Shown: positions 26,842 through 35,431 of the stretch, in pieces
How positions within the stretch are numbered: the first letter of the stretch is position 1
How the letters are laid out: the number at the start of each line of letters is the position of its first letter
Position numbers and translations under genes: made by a program
NCBI RefSeq assembly: GCF_023101205.1
Contig: NZ_CP078078.1
Coordinates: forward strand, 3,295,411-3,359,410
Direction: 5' to 3'
From: Microbacterium aurugineum
GTDB taxonomy: Bacteria > Actinomycetota > Actinomycetes > Actinomycetales > Microbacteriaceae
DNA: 64,000 nt
The notes under the pieces: generated by a model
Seen by the model: only the letters and a program-made list of their open reading frames with translations
Told to the model about the DNA's origin: nothing
Database searches by the model: none

Positions 26842-27717
26842 ATGGAAGAGTTCATCCAGGGCTTCTGGACCTTCGCCGGCCACTACTGGTGGCTCATCTT
26901 CCCGATCATGGGAATGGCCGGCGGTGCGGCGAAGGCCTGGGAGCGCAACTCCCGGCGCCGTCACGAGCGCCGCCTGGAGACCCTTCGCATCAAGGCACAG
27001 CTGAAGACCGCCGAGATCGAGGCGCGCGCGCTCACCCAGCAGAACAAGCGCCGAGGACCCTCCGTCGTCGACACCACGGCATCCGTCGCCCCGAACGACC
27101 TGGTCGCGCGTCTGTTCGCCGAGCATGACGAGATCACCGCACGCTGGCTCGACTACGAGCTGGACGTGGCGAAGCTCATCGCGTTCCCCGCCATGAGCGA
27201 CGGACGCCAGCCCCTGACCGCGGCGTTCCTCCGCGCGAAGAAGACCGCGGATGCCCTGCGACCGGCGTCCGCCGATGCGAAGGTGTCGGAGCAGCAGATC
27301 ACCGAGTACCTGCAGGCCGTGGGCGATTACGCCGTCGCGTTCGAGATCGCCGAGAAGGATGCCCGGCGCCTCCGCGATTCGACCTTCACGGAGCCGGAGC
27401 GCAAACGCCTCGAGCGGGCGCAGCAACTGCTCAAGGTCGCCGTCGATGAGTCCGCGACACAAGCCGAGCGCAACGTCGCCTACAAGCGGGTGCGCGAAGA
27501 GCTCGACGGACTCATCCTGCTCTCCGAAGACGCGGTGACCGTGCTCGAGAAACAGGTCGCGCGCGAGCTGCCGGCGCACGCCACCGCTGCCCCGTCGCCT
27601 GCTGCCCCTGCCGAGAACACGCCCGTGACGGAGGCCGCACCCGAGCCCGAGCGGATTCCCCGCGCCGACCCGCTGCGCCCCGCACCGCCGCGCCCGAAAC
27701 CGCGCGACGACGCATGA
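26842..27717 (+). CDS. Membrane-anchored helical protein of unknown function
   Basis: 291 residues. One N-terminal hydrophobic segment (GHYWWLIFPIMGMAGGAA, about 13-30) is followed by a strongly basic stretch (RNSRRRHERR) and long amphipathic helices to about residue 240, with a Pro/Ala/Glu-rich tail (about 245-291). It should be anchored in the membrane with a cytoplasmic helical domain. I do not recognise a family. Translationally coupled (ATGA) to the downstream SDR gene. Confidence 0.75.
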   Translation: MEEFIQGFWTFAGHYWWLIFPIMGMAGGAAKAWERNSRRRHERRLETLRIKAQLKTAEIEARALTQQNKRRGPSVVDTTASVAPNDLVARLFAEHDEITARWLDYELDVAKLIAFPAMSDGRQPLTAAFLRAKKTADALRPASADAKVSEQQITEYLQAVGDYAVAFEIAEKDARRLRDSTFTEPERKRLERAQQLLKVAVDESATQAERNVAYKRVREELDGLILLSEDAVTVLEKQVARELPAHATAAPSPAAPAENTPVTEAAPEPERIPRADPLRPAPPRPKPRDDA

Positions 27718-28595
27718 CCCCGGACAACGATCGAGGCCCGTCCGCGATTCCCGACACGTCGAAGACGATCGTCCTCACGGGGGCATCCGACGGTATCGGT
27801 GCCGAGGCCGCCCGCCAGCTCGCCTCCTCCGCTCATCGCCTCATCCTGGTGGGTCGGTCGGTCGAGAAGACCCGCGCCGTCGCCCAGGAGACGGGTGCGT
27901 CGTGGTTCACCGCCGACTTCGCGCGCCTCGACGACGTGAGGGAGCTGGCCGCGAAGATCACCGACGCCGTCGGCGAGGACGGCATCCACGTGCTGGCGAA
28001 CAACGCCGGGGGCATCTTCGGCGATCAGACCCCCACGGTGGACGGCTTCGAGAAGACCATGCAGGTTAATCACCTGGCGCCGTTCCTGCTCACGAGCCTG
28101 CTTCTCCCGCACGTGCGGAAGGTCGAAGGCGCGGTCATCAACACCTCCAGCATCGCGCACCGCCTGTTCGGCCACATCGACGTGGACGACCTCGACAACA
28201 CCCGCCGCTTCAGCCCGAACAAGGCCTACGGCGATGCGAAGCTCGCGAACGTGCTGTTCGCCAAGAGTCTGCACGCGCGGTTCCACGCCGAGGGTCTGAG
28301 CGCGGTCGCCTTCCATCCCGGCACCGTGCGCACGAACTTCGCGTCCGAGTCGTCGAGCGTCATGCGGCTGCTCTACCGCACGCCGCTCAAGCGCATCATG
28401 CTCATCGGTCCGGACAAGGGCGGCGCGACGCTGCGCTGGTTCATCGAAGGCACTCCTGACGAGACCTGGTTCTCGGGCGCGTACTACGACGAACGTGTAC
28501 TCACGACGAAGGTCAACCCCCAGGTGAACGACGCCGCCCTCGCCGAGGCCCTCTGGCAGCGCAGCGCCGAGCTCGTCGGACTCGACGCTCCCTGA
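27714..28595 (+). CDS. Short-chain dehydrogenase/reductase
   Basis: 293 residues. Classical SDR: nucleotide motif TGASDGIG (22-29), NNAGG, Ser in INTSSIAHR, and the YGDAK catalytic Tyr/Lys pair, followed by HPGTVRTNF. The N-terminal 17 residues before the Rossmann fold are extra. The pattern resembles retinol-dehydrogenase-like SDRs that use NADP(H); the substrate is unknown. Overlaps the previous gene by four bases. Confidence 0.9.
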   Translation: MTPDNDRGPSAIPDTSKTIVLTGASDGIGAEAARQLASSAHRLILVGRSVEKTRAVAQETGASWFTADFARLDDVRELAAKITDAVGEDGIHVLANNAGGIFGDQTPTVDGFEKTMQVNHLAPFLLTSLLLPHVRKVEGAVINTSSIAHRLFGHIDVDDLDNTRRFSPNKAYGDAKLANVLFAKSLHARFHAEGLSAVAFHPGTVRTNFASESSSVMRLLYRTPLKRIMLIGPDKGGATLRWFIEGTPDETWFSGAYYDERVLTTKVNPQVNDAALAEALWQRSAELVGLDAP

Positions 28596-28613
28596 CGCGC
28601 GCGCATCCTTCAC

Positions 28614-28630
28614 ACCGTGCCGTTCACGGT
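28614..28630 (+). terminator. Hairpin after the SDR gene
   Basis: ACCGTG (28614-28619) and CACGGT (28625-28630) with a five-base loop, 18 bases after the SDR stop. Short stem, no U-tract. Confidence 0.4.
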
Positions 28631-28651
28631 CGAGGGGGTGCGGTCGAGGGA

Positions 28652-28709
28652 GTGCGGGATCGAAAACGCGCCTGCGACGGCCCTCCCCGGTCCCTTATTG
28701 ATCCCGCAC
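28652..28709. terminator. GTGCGGGATC hairpin, REP-like
   Basis: GTGCGGGATC (28652-28661) pairs exactly with GATCCCGCAC (28700-28709). It shares the TGCGGGATC arm and a following AAAAC with the element at 10522. It lies between the SDR and corA. Confidence 0.5.
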
Positions 28710-28731
28710 GTATGTTCCCAGGCGACAGGAG

Positions 28732-28737
28732 TATGCT
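28732..28737 (+). promoter_or_regulatory. -10 box (TATGCT) of corA, with long leader
   Basis: TATGCT predicts transcription from about 28744, which leaves a leader of about 220 bases before the corA start at 28966. The leader has a GGGTCG-CT-CGACCC hairpin at about 28745-28758, a small open frame (28781-28849) and nothing that I recognise as an M-box. Confidence 0.45.
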
Positions 28738-28780
28738 GGCGCGTTGGGTCGCTCGACCCGAAGAGTCCCGAAAGGCGGTG

Positions 28781-28849
28781 ATGGCGATGTCCGGTGATAG
28801 TTACGACGCCGCCTTCGCTGCGTCGCGACTCCCTGCGCTCTCGCGTTGA
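28781..28849 (+). CDS. Possible leader peptide upstream of corA
   Basis: 20-22 residues (MAMSGDSYDAAFAASRLPAL and two more), from ATG 28781 or, with better spacing to GAAAGGCGG (28770-28778), ATG 28787. The stop is 116 bases before corA. It is long enough and well enough initiated to be translated, and its Pro/Arg-containing end could act as a translation-controlled switch for the magnesium transporter. I know no matching leader family, so this is a suggestion. Confidence 0.35.
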   Translation: MAMSGDSYDAAFAASRLPALSR

Positions 28850-28965
28850 TCCTCCGATCCGCACGCGCACGTCCTTCCCGCAGCGTCGGTGGCGTCATCC
28901 GCCCCCTGACGAATCCGCGCACGGAGCTCTCCGCTGCCGTGCGCCCGCGAGAACGGAGCCGCATC

Positions 28966-29970
28966 ATGGCGCTCATCGACAACGGCGTGTACGTCCACGG
29001 ACGTCGCGTGGAGACCCCCAAGAACCTGGACGAGACCTACCGGATGCTGGATGCGGCCGGGGGCATCGCCTGGATCGGGCTGTACCGGCCCAGCCCCGAG
29101 GAAGTGGCCTCGGTCGCCCGGGAGTTCGACCTGCACCCTCTCGCCGTCGAGGATGCGCTCTCCGGGCACCAGCGCTCGAAGGTGGAACGCTACGGCGACA
29201 CCCTGTTCGCCGTCCTCCGCCCCGCCCGGTACCGCGACAAGGAGGAGTCGATCGAGTTCGGCGAGCTGCACCTCTTCGTCGGCCCCGATTTCGTGGTGAC
29301 CATCCGCCACGCCGAGTCGCCGAACCTCGCCGCCGTCCGGATGCGCATGGAGGCCCACCCCGAGCTGCTCGCGATGGGACCGGAAGCGGTGCTCTACGCG
29401 ATCCTCGACGAGGTCGTCGACGGGTACGAGCCGATCGTGGCGGGGCTCCTCAACGACATCGACGAGATCGAGGACCAGCTCTTCGGCGACGGCGCCGACG
29501 ACAGCGCGCTCTCCCGGCGCATCTATGAACTCTCCCGCGAAGTGATCAACTTCCAGCGGGCGGTGCATCCTCTGAGCGGGATGCTGGAGTGGCTGCGCCG
29601 CGGGTCCGAGAAGTACCGCATCGACGAGGAGCTGCAGCGGTCGCTGCGTGACGTCCTCGACCACACGATCCGCGTCAACGAGCGGGTCGACTCGTTCCGG
29701 GCCATCCTCGAGAACGCGCTGACCGTGCACTCCGCGCTCGTGGCCCGCCGCCAGACCGAGGCCGGGCTCGCACAGAACGACGAGATCAAGAAGATCTCCT
29801 CCTGGGCGGCGATCATCTTCGCGCCGACGCTCGTCGGCACGGTCTACGGGATGAACTTCGACGTCATGCCCGAGCTGCATTGGGCCTTCGGGTATCCGAT
29901 GGCGATCGGCGCGATGGCCGCGTTCGCCGTCGCCCTGTACGGGGTGTTCAAGTATAAGAAGTGGTTGTGA
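28966..29970 (+). CDS. corA: CorA-type magnesium/cobalt transporter
   Basis: 334 residues. The N-terminal cytoplasmic domain (beta sheet and long helices, with FGELHLFVGPDFVVTIRH) precedes a long stalk helix and two C-terminal transmembrane helices. The signature YGMNF lies at the end of the first, followed by the acidic MPEL loop and a basic tail (KYKKWL). CorA pentamers carry Mg2+ across the inner membrane. ATG 28966 has GGAG eight bases ahead; the frame is open upstream but unsupported. Confidence 0.95.
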   Translation: MALIDNGVYVHGRRVETPKNLDETYRMLDAAGGIAWIGLYRPSPEEVASVAREFDLHPLAVEDALSGHQRSKVERYGDTLFAVLRPARYRDKEESIEFGELHLFVGPDFVVTIRHAESPNLAAVRMRMEAHPELLAMGPEAVLYAILDEVVDGYEPIVAGLLNDIDEIEDQLFGDGADDSALSRRIYELSREVINFQRAVHPLSGMLEWLRRGSEKYRIDEELQRSLRDVLDHTIRVNERVDSFRAILENALTVHSALVARRQTEAGLAQNDEIKKISSWAAIIFAPTLVGTVYGMNFDVMPELHWAFGYPMAIGAMAAFAVALYGVFKYKKWL

Positions 29971-30412
29971 TCGAGCGGGGGTCGTTGCGCCGGGCGTAGC
30001 CGCGCGCGCTCTGCGCCGAGAGGGCGAGCAGCACGAGGATGTCGAGGGCCACGCTCGCGAGCGATGTGCGGAACGTCACGGGGATGCCGGCGTTCCACCA
30101 GTCGAGGAACACCACGATGATGCTGAGCGAGGCGAAGCTCATCGCCACGATGCGCGCCCAGTTGGCTCCGGCGAACACGAGCCCGGCGAGCACGCCGTAG
30201 AACACGTACCAGACGCCGAGCGCACAGAGACCGATGACGATCAGGAGATCGGCGACGTCCACGGGCACCGCCTCCAGGCCGTTCTCGGAAGAGAAGACCT
30301 CTTCTCTGATCGCCGCCCAGTTCAGCGCGTAGATGAGGATCGAGATGAACCCCCACGCTACGCGGAGCGACATCAGCACGGCGCCGAGCCCCGTGGCCAG
30401 AGGGCGTTTCAC
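29948..30412 (-). CDS. Small four-helix membrane protein of unknown function
   Basis: 154 residues with four hydrophobic segments (about 12-30, 52-75, 78-100 and 105-130) and a basic C-terminal end (RGYARRNDPRS). GTG 30412 overlaps the stop of the LssY-like gene by four bases, so the two are co-translated. No recognisable family. Its end overlaps the 3' end of corA by about 23 bases on the other strand. Confidence 0.7.
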   Translation of the reverse strand: MKRPLATGLGAVLMSLRVAWGFISILIYALNWAAIREEVFSSENGLEAVPVDVADLLIVIGLCALGVWYVFYGVLAGLVFAGANWARIVAMSFASLSIIVVFLDWWNAGIPVTFRTSLASVALDILVLLALSAQSARGYARRNDPRSITTTSYT

Positions 30413-31317
30413 GACAGCCCCCGCAGTTCCGTGACCGGCGCCTGCTCCTCGGGCTCCCCGGCGGAGCCCGAGGCAGGTGCCTTCGTGACGCCGCGGAGAT
30501 CGATGACCGGCAGGTCGCCGTCGGTGTGGATGCTGTCGCCGCCGCCGTTTCGCGAGTGATAGCCCGTGGAGAAGTCGCGGATGATGACGATGCGCACCCC
30601 GCTGTGCGCGCGGCGCAGCGTGCCGACGATGTGATCGCGTTCGATGTCGATGTCCGCATCGATCTTGTGGGTGATCTGGAGGGTGAAGAGCGAGAAGCCG
30701 ACAGCCCGATCGAAGGTGCCGGCAGCCACCCAATCCACGCGGTGACCGCCGGGCAGCATCCACCCCTCGGGGCAGCGCCAGAACCTCACGTGGTGCCGCT
30801 TGGCCGGGTTGCCCTCGACCTCCTGCTGATACGCGAGGTCCTGCCGACGCCCGAACAGGAAGAGCGGGCTGACCGGTGCCTCGTCGTAGCTGCGCCGCAG
30901 CACGGTCGACAGGACGATGCGCCACGTCGACTCCGCGGTGATGTCGTCGGCACGCGTCCATCCGGCCTCGGCCATGCACCGGGTGAGCTGCTCCTCCGAG
31001 CCGAGGACAGCCAGGTTCACCGGATCGCCGAGCAGGCCGTCACTCGTGCGTGCGCGGCCGATGAAGTAACTGGGCACGTAGATGCGCGTGAGGATCGCGT
31101 GCAGTCTCGGCAGGACGAGGTAGGCGAGGAGCAGCCAGAACGCGACCGCGAAGGCGATGGCCCACCAGCCCCACGAGAACGCTTCGGTGACGATGAGGTA
31201 CGCGAGCCAGACCGCGGCAAGACCGGCGAACACGAAGAAGGCGTCATCGAGAGCCGCGTTGACGGAGAACCTCTGGCGCTGGACCAGAGGATCCCGCTTC
31301 TTCACCGGTTCCGCCAT
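30409..31317 (-). CDS. LssY C-terminal-domain membrane protein
   Basis: 302 residues. Two N-terminal helices (about 29-72) with an extended LTRIYVPSYFIGRARTSDG stretch, then a soluble domain typical of LssY_C (PF14067): GDPVNLAVLGSEEQLTRCM, AGWTRADDITAEST, SPLFLFGRRQDLAYQQE, RHHVRFWRC and WVAAGTFDRAVGFS. Function is unknown; it is often found next to PAP2 or membrane-lipid genes. ATG 31317 is preferred over GTG 31323 because AGGA is then well placed. The C-terminus is a Pro/Glu-rich tail. Confidence 0.8.
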   Translation of the reverse strand: MAEPVKKRDPLVQRQRFSVNAALDDAFFVFAGLAAVWLAYLIVTEAFSWGWWAIAFAVAFWLLLAYLVLPRLHAILTRIYVPSYFIGRARTSDGLLGDPVNLAVLGSEEQLTRCMAEAGWTRADDITAESTWRIVLSTVLRRSYDEAPVSPLFLFGRRQDLAYQQEVEGNPAKRHHVRFWRCPEGWMLPGGHRVDWVAAGTFDRAVGFSLFTLQITHKIDADIDIERDHIVGTLRRAHSGVRIVIIRDFSTGYHSRNGGGDSIHTDGDLPVIDLRGVTKAPASGSAGEPEEQAPVTELRGLS

Positions 31318-31354
31318 GTCCACATCCTAGGAAGGGCTCGCACCGCGGGAAAGG

Positions 31355-33151
31355 TCAGCGCGTCCGCGGTTCCGTCCGCGACAGGGCATCGGCAGCCCGC
31401 ACGAGCGCAAGGTGCGAGAAGGCCTGCGGGGTGTTGCCGAGCTGCCGCCCCACCACCGGGTCGTACTCCTCCGACAGCATCCCCACGTCGTTCGCCAGTG
31501 CGCACAGCCTCTCCATGAGTGCCTGCGCCTCGGCGCGCCGTCCGGTCATGGCGTACTGCTCGACCAGCCAGAACGAGCACGCGAGGAAGGCTCCCTCCGT
31601 CCCGGCGAGGCCGTCCACCCCCGTCGCCGTGCGGTACCGCCGCACCAGCCCGCCCGCCATCAGGGTCTGCTCGATCCGTGCGACCGTCGCCCGCATCCGC
31701 GGGTCGTCCGGCCGACAGTAGCCCACCTGCGGAAGGAGCAGGAGCGAGGCGTCGACCTCGGTCGTCTCGTAGTGCTGCACGAAGTGGCCGTCGACGACGC
31801 CGTCGCGATCGATCTCCTCGCGCATCCGATGGCGCAGCCCACGCCACCGCTCGACGGGGCCGTCGAAGCCGTGCTCCTCGACCGCGCGCACCGCCCGGTC
31901 GAACGCCGCCCACATCATCACCCGCGAGTGGGTGAAGTACCGAGGTTCACCGCGGATCTCCCACAGGCCCTGATCCGGACGCTCGATCTGCTCGGAGGCG
32001 AACCGCAGCAACTCGCGCTCCAGCGGCCAGGAGAAGCCCGACTCGGTGAGTCCCGCCGCCCGCGCGGCCGACAGCGTCACCACGACTTCGCCGACGACAT
32101 CCGCCTGATACTGGTCGGCTGCGCCGTTGCCGATTCGCACGGGCGTGGACGCCTCGTACCCGGGCAGGTGCGGCAGAGCACGCTCCGGAAGATCTCGCTC
32201 CCCCGCCGGGCCGTACATGATCTGCAGATCGGCGGGATCACCGGCGACCGCCCGCAGCAGCCACTCCCGCCACTGGCCTGCCACGCCGAGGAAGCCGTGC
32301 GCGCACAGGGCCTCGAGGGTCAGAGCGGCATCACGCAGCCAGACGTAGCGATAGTCCCAGTTGCGCCTGCCTCCGATCTCCTCGGGCAGTGCCATCGTCG
32401 CCGCGGCTGCGATGCCGCCCGTCTCATGATTGGTCAGCGCCCGCAGGATCAGCAGCGACCTGACCACCTCGTCGCGGTGCGGACCGTCGTGCGAGATCCG
32501 GTCGGCCCAGTCCTGCCACCACTGCTTCGTCGCGCCGAGTTCCTTCTCGCCGTCGAGGGTGGGAGGGAGGTCGAGGTGCGACGGGAACCAGGTCAGGTGG
32601 AGGTCGCGCGTCTCACCGGCGGTCACCGTCAGCTCGCCACGATGCTGATGGTCGATCGGCTCCAGAGCGGCACCACGCACGGCCACGGCATCGGGACCGC
32701 CCATCGCGACCAGACACGGGGCATCGCGCGAACCGACCTGACGCACCCACGGCATCACCCTGGCGTAGTCGAAGCGGATGCTCAGCCGCTGCTCGAAGCG
32801 CATCGAGCCGCGCACCCCGACGACCCTGCGGATGAGGTCGCTACGGCGGATGGCGGCATCGGGGTCGAGGCCGATCGGCATGAAGTCGTGCACTTCGGCG
32901 ACCGCGTCCCCGCTCTCCCACCGGGTCACGAGCACGAAGGTGTCTTCGTCGTATCGCCGGGTGCTCACGGCCCCGGGGTCTGTCGGATGCAGCAGCCAGC
33001 GACCGTGGGACTCGTCTCCGAGCATGGCCGCGAACGTCGACGCCGAGTCGAGCCGCGGCAGACACAGCCAATCGATGCTTCCTGCGCGCGAGACGAGCGC
33101 CGCCGTGCGGCAGTTGCTCAGCAGGGCATAGTCCTCGATGCGCGTGGTCAT
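31355..33151 (-). CDS. GH15-family glycoside hydrolase (trehalase/glucoamylase-like)
   Basis: 598 residues, cytoplasmic (no signal). N-terminal beta domain (IEDYALLSNCRTAALVSRAGSIDWLCLPR) then an (alpha/alpha)6 barrel: IGGRRNWDYRYVWLRDAAL, GLWEIRGEPRYFTHS with one candidate catalytic Glu and SEEYDPVVGRQLGNTPQAFSH with the second. This pattern fits the actinobacterial GH15 group that includes mycobacterial trehalases, so trehalose or short alpha-glucans are likely substrates. ATG 33151 overlaps the upstream 158-residue gene by ATGA, so the two are co-expressed. Confidence 0.9.
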   Translation of the reverse strand: MTTRIEDYALLSNCRTAALVSRAGSIDWLCLPRLDSASTFAAMLGDESHGRWLLHPTDPGAVSTRRYDEDTFVLVTRWESGDAVAEVHDFMPIGLDPDAAIRRSDLIRRVVGVRGSMRFEQRLSIRFDYARVMPWVRQVGSRDAPCLVAMGGPDAVAVRGAALEPIDHQHRGELTVTAGETRDLHLTWFPSHLDLPPTLDGEKELGATKQWWQDWADRISHDGPHRDEVVRSLLILRALTNHETGGIAAAATMALPEEIGGRRNWDYRYVWLRDAALTLEALCAHGFLGVAGQWREWLLRAVAGDPADLQIMYGPAGERDLPERALPHLPGYEASTPVRIGNGAADQYQADVVGEVVVTLSAARAAGLTESGFSWPLERELLRFASEQIERPDQGLWEIRGEPRYFTHSRVMMWAAFDRAVRAVEEHGFDGPVERWRGLRHRMREEIDRDGVVDGHFVQHYETTEVDASLLLLPQVGYCRPDDPRMRATVARIEQTLMAGGLVRRYRTATGVDGLAGTEGAFLACSFWLVEQYAMTGRRAEAQALMERLCALANDVGMLSEEYDPVVGRQLGNTPQAFSHLALVRAADALSRTEPRTR

Positions 33152-33624
33152 GCGTGGTCGAGCAGGTCTTCTCGGACCTCGATGCCGTCGACCTCGAGAT
33201 CCTCATCCAACTGCACGAGAATCCGCGCATCGGGGAACTGCTTCGGCGCGAGGAAGGCGAGCAGCACGGCGTCGGCGAACACCACGACCGACGTGGCCTC
33301 GAGGTCATCACGCAGATCGATCTGCTCGACGACCGGCTCATCGTCGACCGCATCGTCGATCTCGGTCGCCACCTCGTCGACCACGGCCCGCCACCGGGAC
33401 TCGCTGACCGACAGGATGCGCGAGATCGCAGCGATCAACGCCTCCTGGTCGATCTCGTCGTCGTGGTCGCCGTCGAACTCGGGATCGACGTTGACCTTCA
33501 CCACCGTGCCTGCCGCGTCGATGCTCGCTCTCCCGTACACCAGGCCGTTCTCGGCGACCGGTTCATCGATCACGCCGCTCTCGACGATGCGGGCGAGGAG
33601 GGTGTCGAGCGCAGAAGAGGTCAT
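33148..33624 (-). CDS. Small acidic protein of unknown function, coupled to GH15
   Basis: 158 residues, very acidic (HDDEIDQEALI, DDAVDDEPVVEQIDLRDDLE). No signal, no membrane segment, and no family that I can name. It looks like an alpha/beta protein with a SALDTLLARIVESGVID start and an LLAFLAPKQFPDARI strand-helix. ATG 33624 is the natural start; upstream codons lack a ribosome site. It overlaps the GH15 gene by four bases, so it may assist or regulate it. Confidence 0.7.
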   Translation of the reverse strand: MTSSALDTLLARIVESGVIDEPVAENGLVYGRASIDAAGTVVKVNVDPEFDGDHDDEIDQEALIAAISRILSVSESRWRAVVDEVATEIDDAVDDEPVVEQIDLRDDLEATSVVVFADAVLLAFLAPKQFPDARILVQLDEDLEVDGIEVREDLLDHA

Positions 33625-33702
33625 GCCTTCAGTCTTTCGCATCCGCAGCGCCCGTGGGCGGTCGTCCCACACGCAGAAGCGCGGTGAGGATGACCGCGCC
33701 GA

Positions 33703-33708
33703 TAGGCT
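33703..33708 (+). promoter_or_regulatory. Leaderless promoter -10 (TAGGCT) of the SGNH hydrolase
   Basis: TAGGCT is followed by seven bases and then GTG 33716, with no ribosome site, so the message should start at the GTG. Confidence 0.5.
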
Positions 33709-33715
33709 CTATGCC

Positions 33716-34438
33716 GTGCCGAACGCCGAATCCGCCACCGCCGACCTCCGCCGCCTCGCCGATGCACTTGTCGGCGCCGAACCGCTGAACTGGGTGATCA
33801 CGGGCGATTCCATCACCCACGGCTTGGTCCACACGCAGGGGGTCCGCAGCTACCCCGAGCACCTGCACGAGATCATCCGGGGCGAGCGCGAGCGCGTGCG
33901 CGACGTGGTCGTGAACACAGCGATCAGCGGGCACCGCATCAGCGACATCCTCGACGACTGGGACCGCCGCGTCGAGTCCTGGCGGCCCGATGTCGTCACG
34001 CTCATGATCGGCACGAACGATGCCGCGACCGGCGGCGAGCGCACCGAGGTCTCCCCGGAGGAGTATGCCTCGTCCCTGCACGACTTCGTCGTCCGCGTGC
34101 GCGGACTCGGCGCCGTCCCGGTGCTGCAGACGCCGCCCGCGATCGATGTCGCCAACGCCCCGGAGCGCGCGCGGATCGGCGAGTTCGCCGCAGCGGTGCG
34201 TCGGGTCGCCGCGGACGACGACGTCATCCTCGTGGATCAGTTCGCCCGCTTCGCCGCGCTGGGAGACGGCGAGGTGCCGTGGGGCCTGATGAACGATCCC
34301 TTCCACCCGAACGCCGCCGGGCACGCCGCGCTCGCCCTCGAGCTCACGACGGCGCTCGGTCTTCACCCGGCGGGCGCACGGAGTCGGACGGTGGCACTGC
34401 TCGAGGGCGTGGTCGTCGCCGCACGCCTCCACGGTTAG
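33716..34438 (+). CDS. SGNH/GDSL-family esterase
   Basis: 240 residues, cytoplasmic. Block I GDSITHG (30-36, Ser32 nucleophile), block II Gly in AISGHRI, block III GTNDA with oxyanion Asn, block V DPFHPNAAGH with the catalytic Asp and His. SGNH enzymes remove acyl or acetyl groups from sugars, lipids or other esters; this one has no export signal. A long open frame continues upstream on this strand but is the shadow of the GH15 and acidic-protein genes, so GTG 33716 is the start. Confidence 0.9.
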   Translation: MPNAESATADLRRLADALVGAEPLNWVITGDSITHGLVHTQGVRSYPEHLHEIIRGERERVRDVVVNTAISGHRISDILDDWDRRVESWRPDVVTLMIGTNDAATGGERTEVSPEEYASSLHDFVVRVRGLGAVPVLQTPPAIDVANAPERARIGEFAAAVRRVAADDDVILVDQFARFAALGDGEVPWGLMNDPFHPNAAGHAALALELTTALGLHPAGARSRTVALLEGVVVAARLHG

Positions 34439-34518
34439 GCACCGCGGATCACGACGTCGCCGCTGCTCTGCGTGCGCGGCTCGCCGAGCAATGCACTGCT
34501 CCGGATCGACAAGCCACT

Positions 34519-34554
34519 CGGTGACCGGGGCGAGGGGGTGAACCCCGGTCACCG
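34519..34554. terminator. 12-bp perfect-stem hairpin
   Basis: CGGTGACCGGGG (34519-34530) and CCCCGGTCACCG (34543-34554) with a 12-base loop, 80 bases after the SGNH hydrolase. It is likely a terminator or an attenuator ahead of the peptidase E-like gene. Confidence 0.5.
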
Positions 34555-34655
34555 GGTAACACGTTATCCACTACCCGAGGGCGGCGGGTGATGTACCGAT
34601 ATACGTTCCTCCGCCCGGGGTGAAGACCCTCTGGACGCCGCGGGTGCCACCCCTC

Positions 34656-34661
34656 TATGGT
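34656..34661 (+). promoter_or_regulatory. -10 box (TATGGT) of the peptidase E/Dcu operon
   Basis: TATGGT with TGGACG 18 bases upstream (34632-34637) as a weak -35. Transcription from about 34668 leaves a 23-base leader with GGAGGG (34679-34684) before ATG 34691. Confidence 0.45.
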
Positions 34662-34690
34662 GGCGGCACGATCTAGTCGGAGGGCGGCCG

Positions 34691-35431
34691 ATGTCTCACG
34701 TGGTGGCTACTGGGGCCGGTAAGGCCATGATGGAGCGGCGGAACGACCCGACGCACGACTACATCCTCGGGCTCACCGGCAAGGAGCGACCCCGGGTCCT
34801 CTTCGTCGGCACCGCGACCGGCGACGACGCCGCCTACATCCTGAGCTTCTATTCCACCTACGACGCGGACCGGTGCGCACCGCACCATCTCCCGCTCTTC
34901 CATCGCGCGGTCGACGACCTGGCCGGTTTCGTGAAAGGGTTCGACGTGATCCACGTCGGCGGCGGCAACACGGCGAACATGCTCGATGTCTGGAAGCGCC
35001 AGGGCCTCGACACGATCCTGTGTGAGATGTGGGAGGACCCCGACTCGAACGTCGTGTTCACGGGAGGCAGCGCCGGAGGAATCTGCTGGTTCGAGGGCGG
35101 CACGACCGACAGCTACGGCCCGACCCTCCAGGTGCTCCCCGAGGGACTCGGGTTCCTGAACGGCAGCTTCTGCCCGCACTACGACGCCGAGGATCAGCGG
35201 CGCCCTCTCTTTCACGCCTCCCTCCTCAGCGGGGAGCTCTCCACGGGCTATGCCGTCGGCAACCTTCAGTCGCTGCACTTCGAGAACTCCGAGTTCGTCA
35301 CCGCCATCAGTCCTGTCGAGGACGCGCTCGCCCTGCGGGTCGAGGCGATCGACGGGAAGATCGTCGAGACCGAACTGCCGACGACCGTGCTCACCGGGTC
35401 CGCTCCGATCACGAAGGGGCCGTCGTCATGA
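34691..35431 (+). CDS. S51-family peptidase E-like protein
   Basis: 246 residues. Class I glutaminase-like fold with the peptidase E nucleophile elbow GGSAGGICWF (Ser catalytic) and the preceding HVGGGNTANML loop, plus the HYDAEDQRRP segment. Peptidase E cleaves Asp-X dipeptides. It is coupled by ATGA to a Dcu-type carrier, which moves aspartate and C4-dicarboxylates, so release of aspartate from dipeptides is a coherent role. The substrate is inferred. Confidence 0.87.
   Translation: MSHVVATGAGKAMMERRNDPTHDYILGLTGKERPRVLFVGTATGDDAAYILSFYSTYDADRCAPHHLPLFHRAVDDLAGFVKGFDVIHVGGGNTANMLDVWKRQGLDTILCEMWEDPDSNVVFTGGSAGGICWFEGGTTDSYGPTLQVLPEGLGFLNGSFCPHYDAEDQRRPLFHASLLSGELSTGYAVGNLQSLHFENSEFVTAISPVEDALALRVEAIDGKIVETELPTTVLTGSAPITKGPSS

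Noticed and set aside
28744..28965. M-box (ykoK) magnesium riboswitch before corA
   Set aside because: None of the conserved M-box blocks can be found in the leader; only a generic leader ORF and hairpins are visible.
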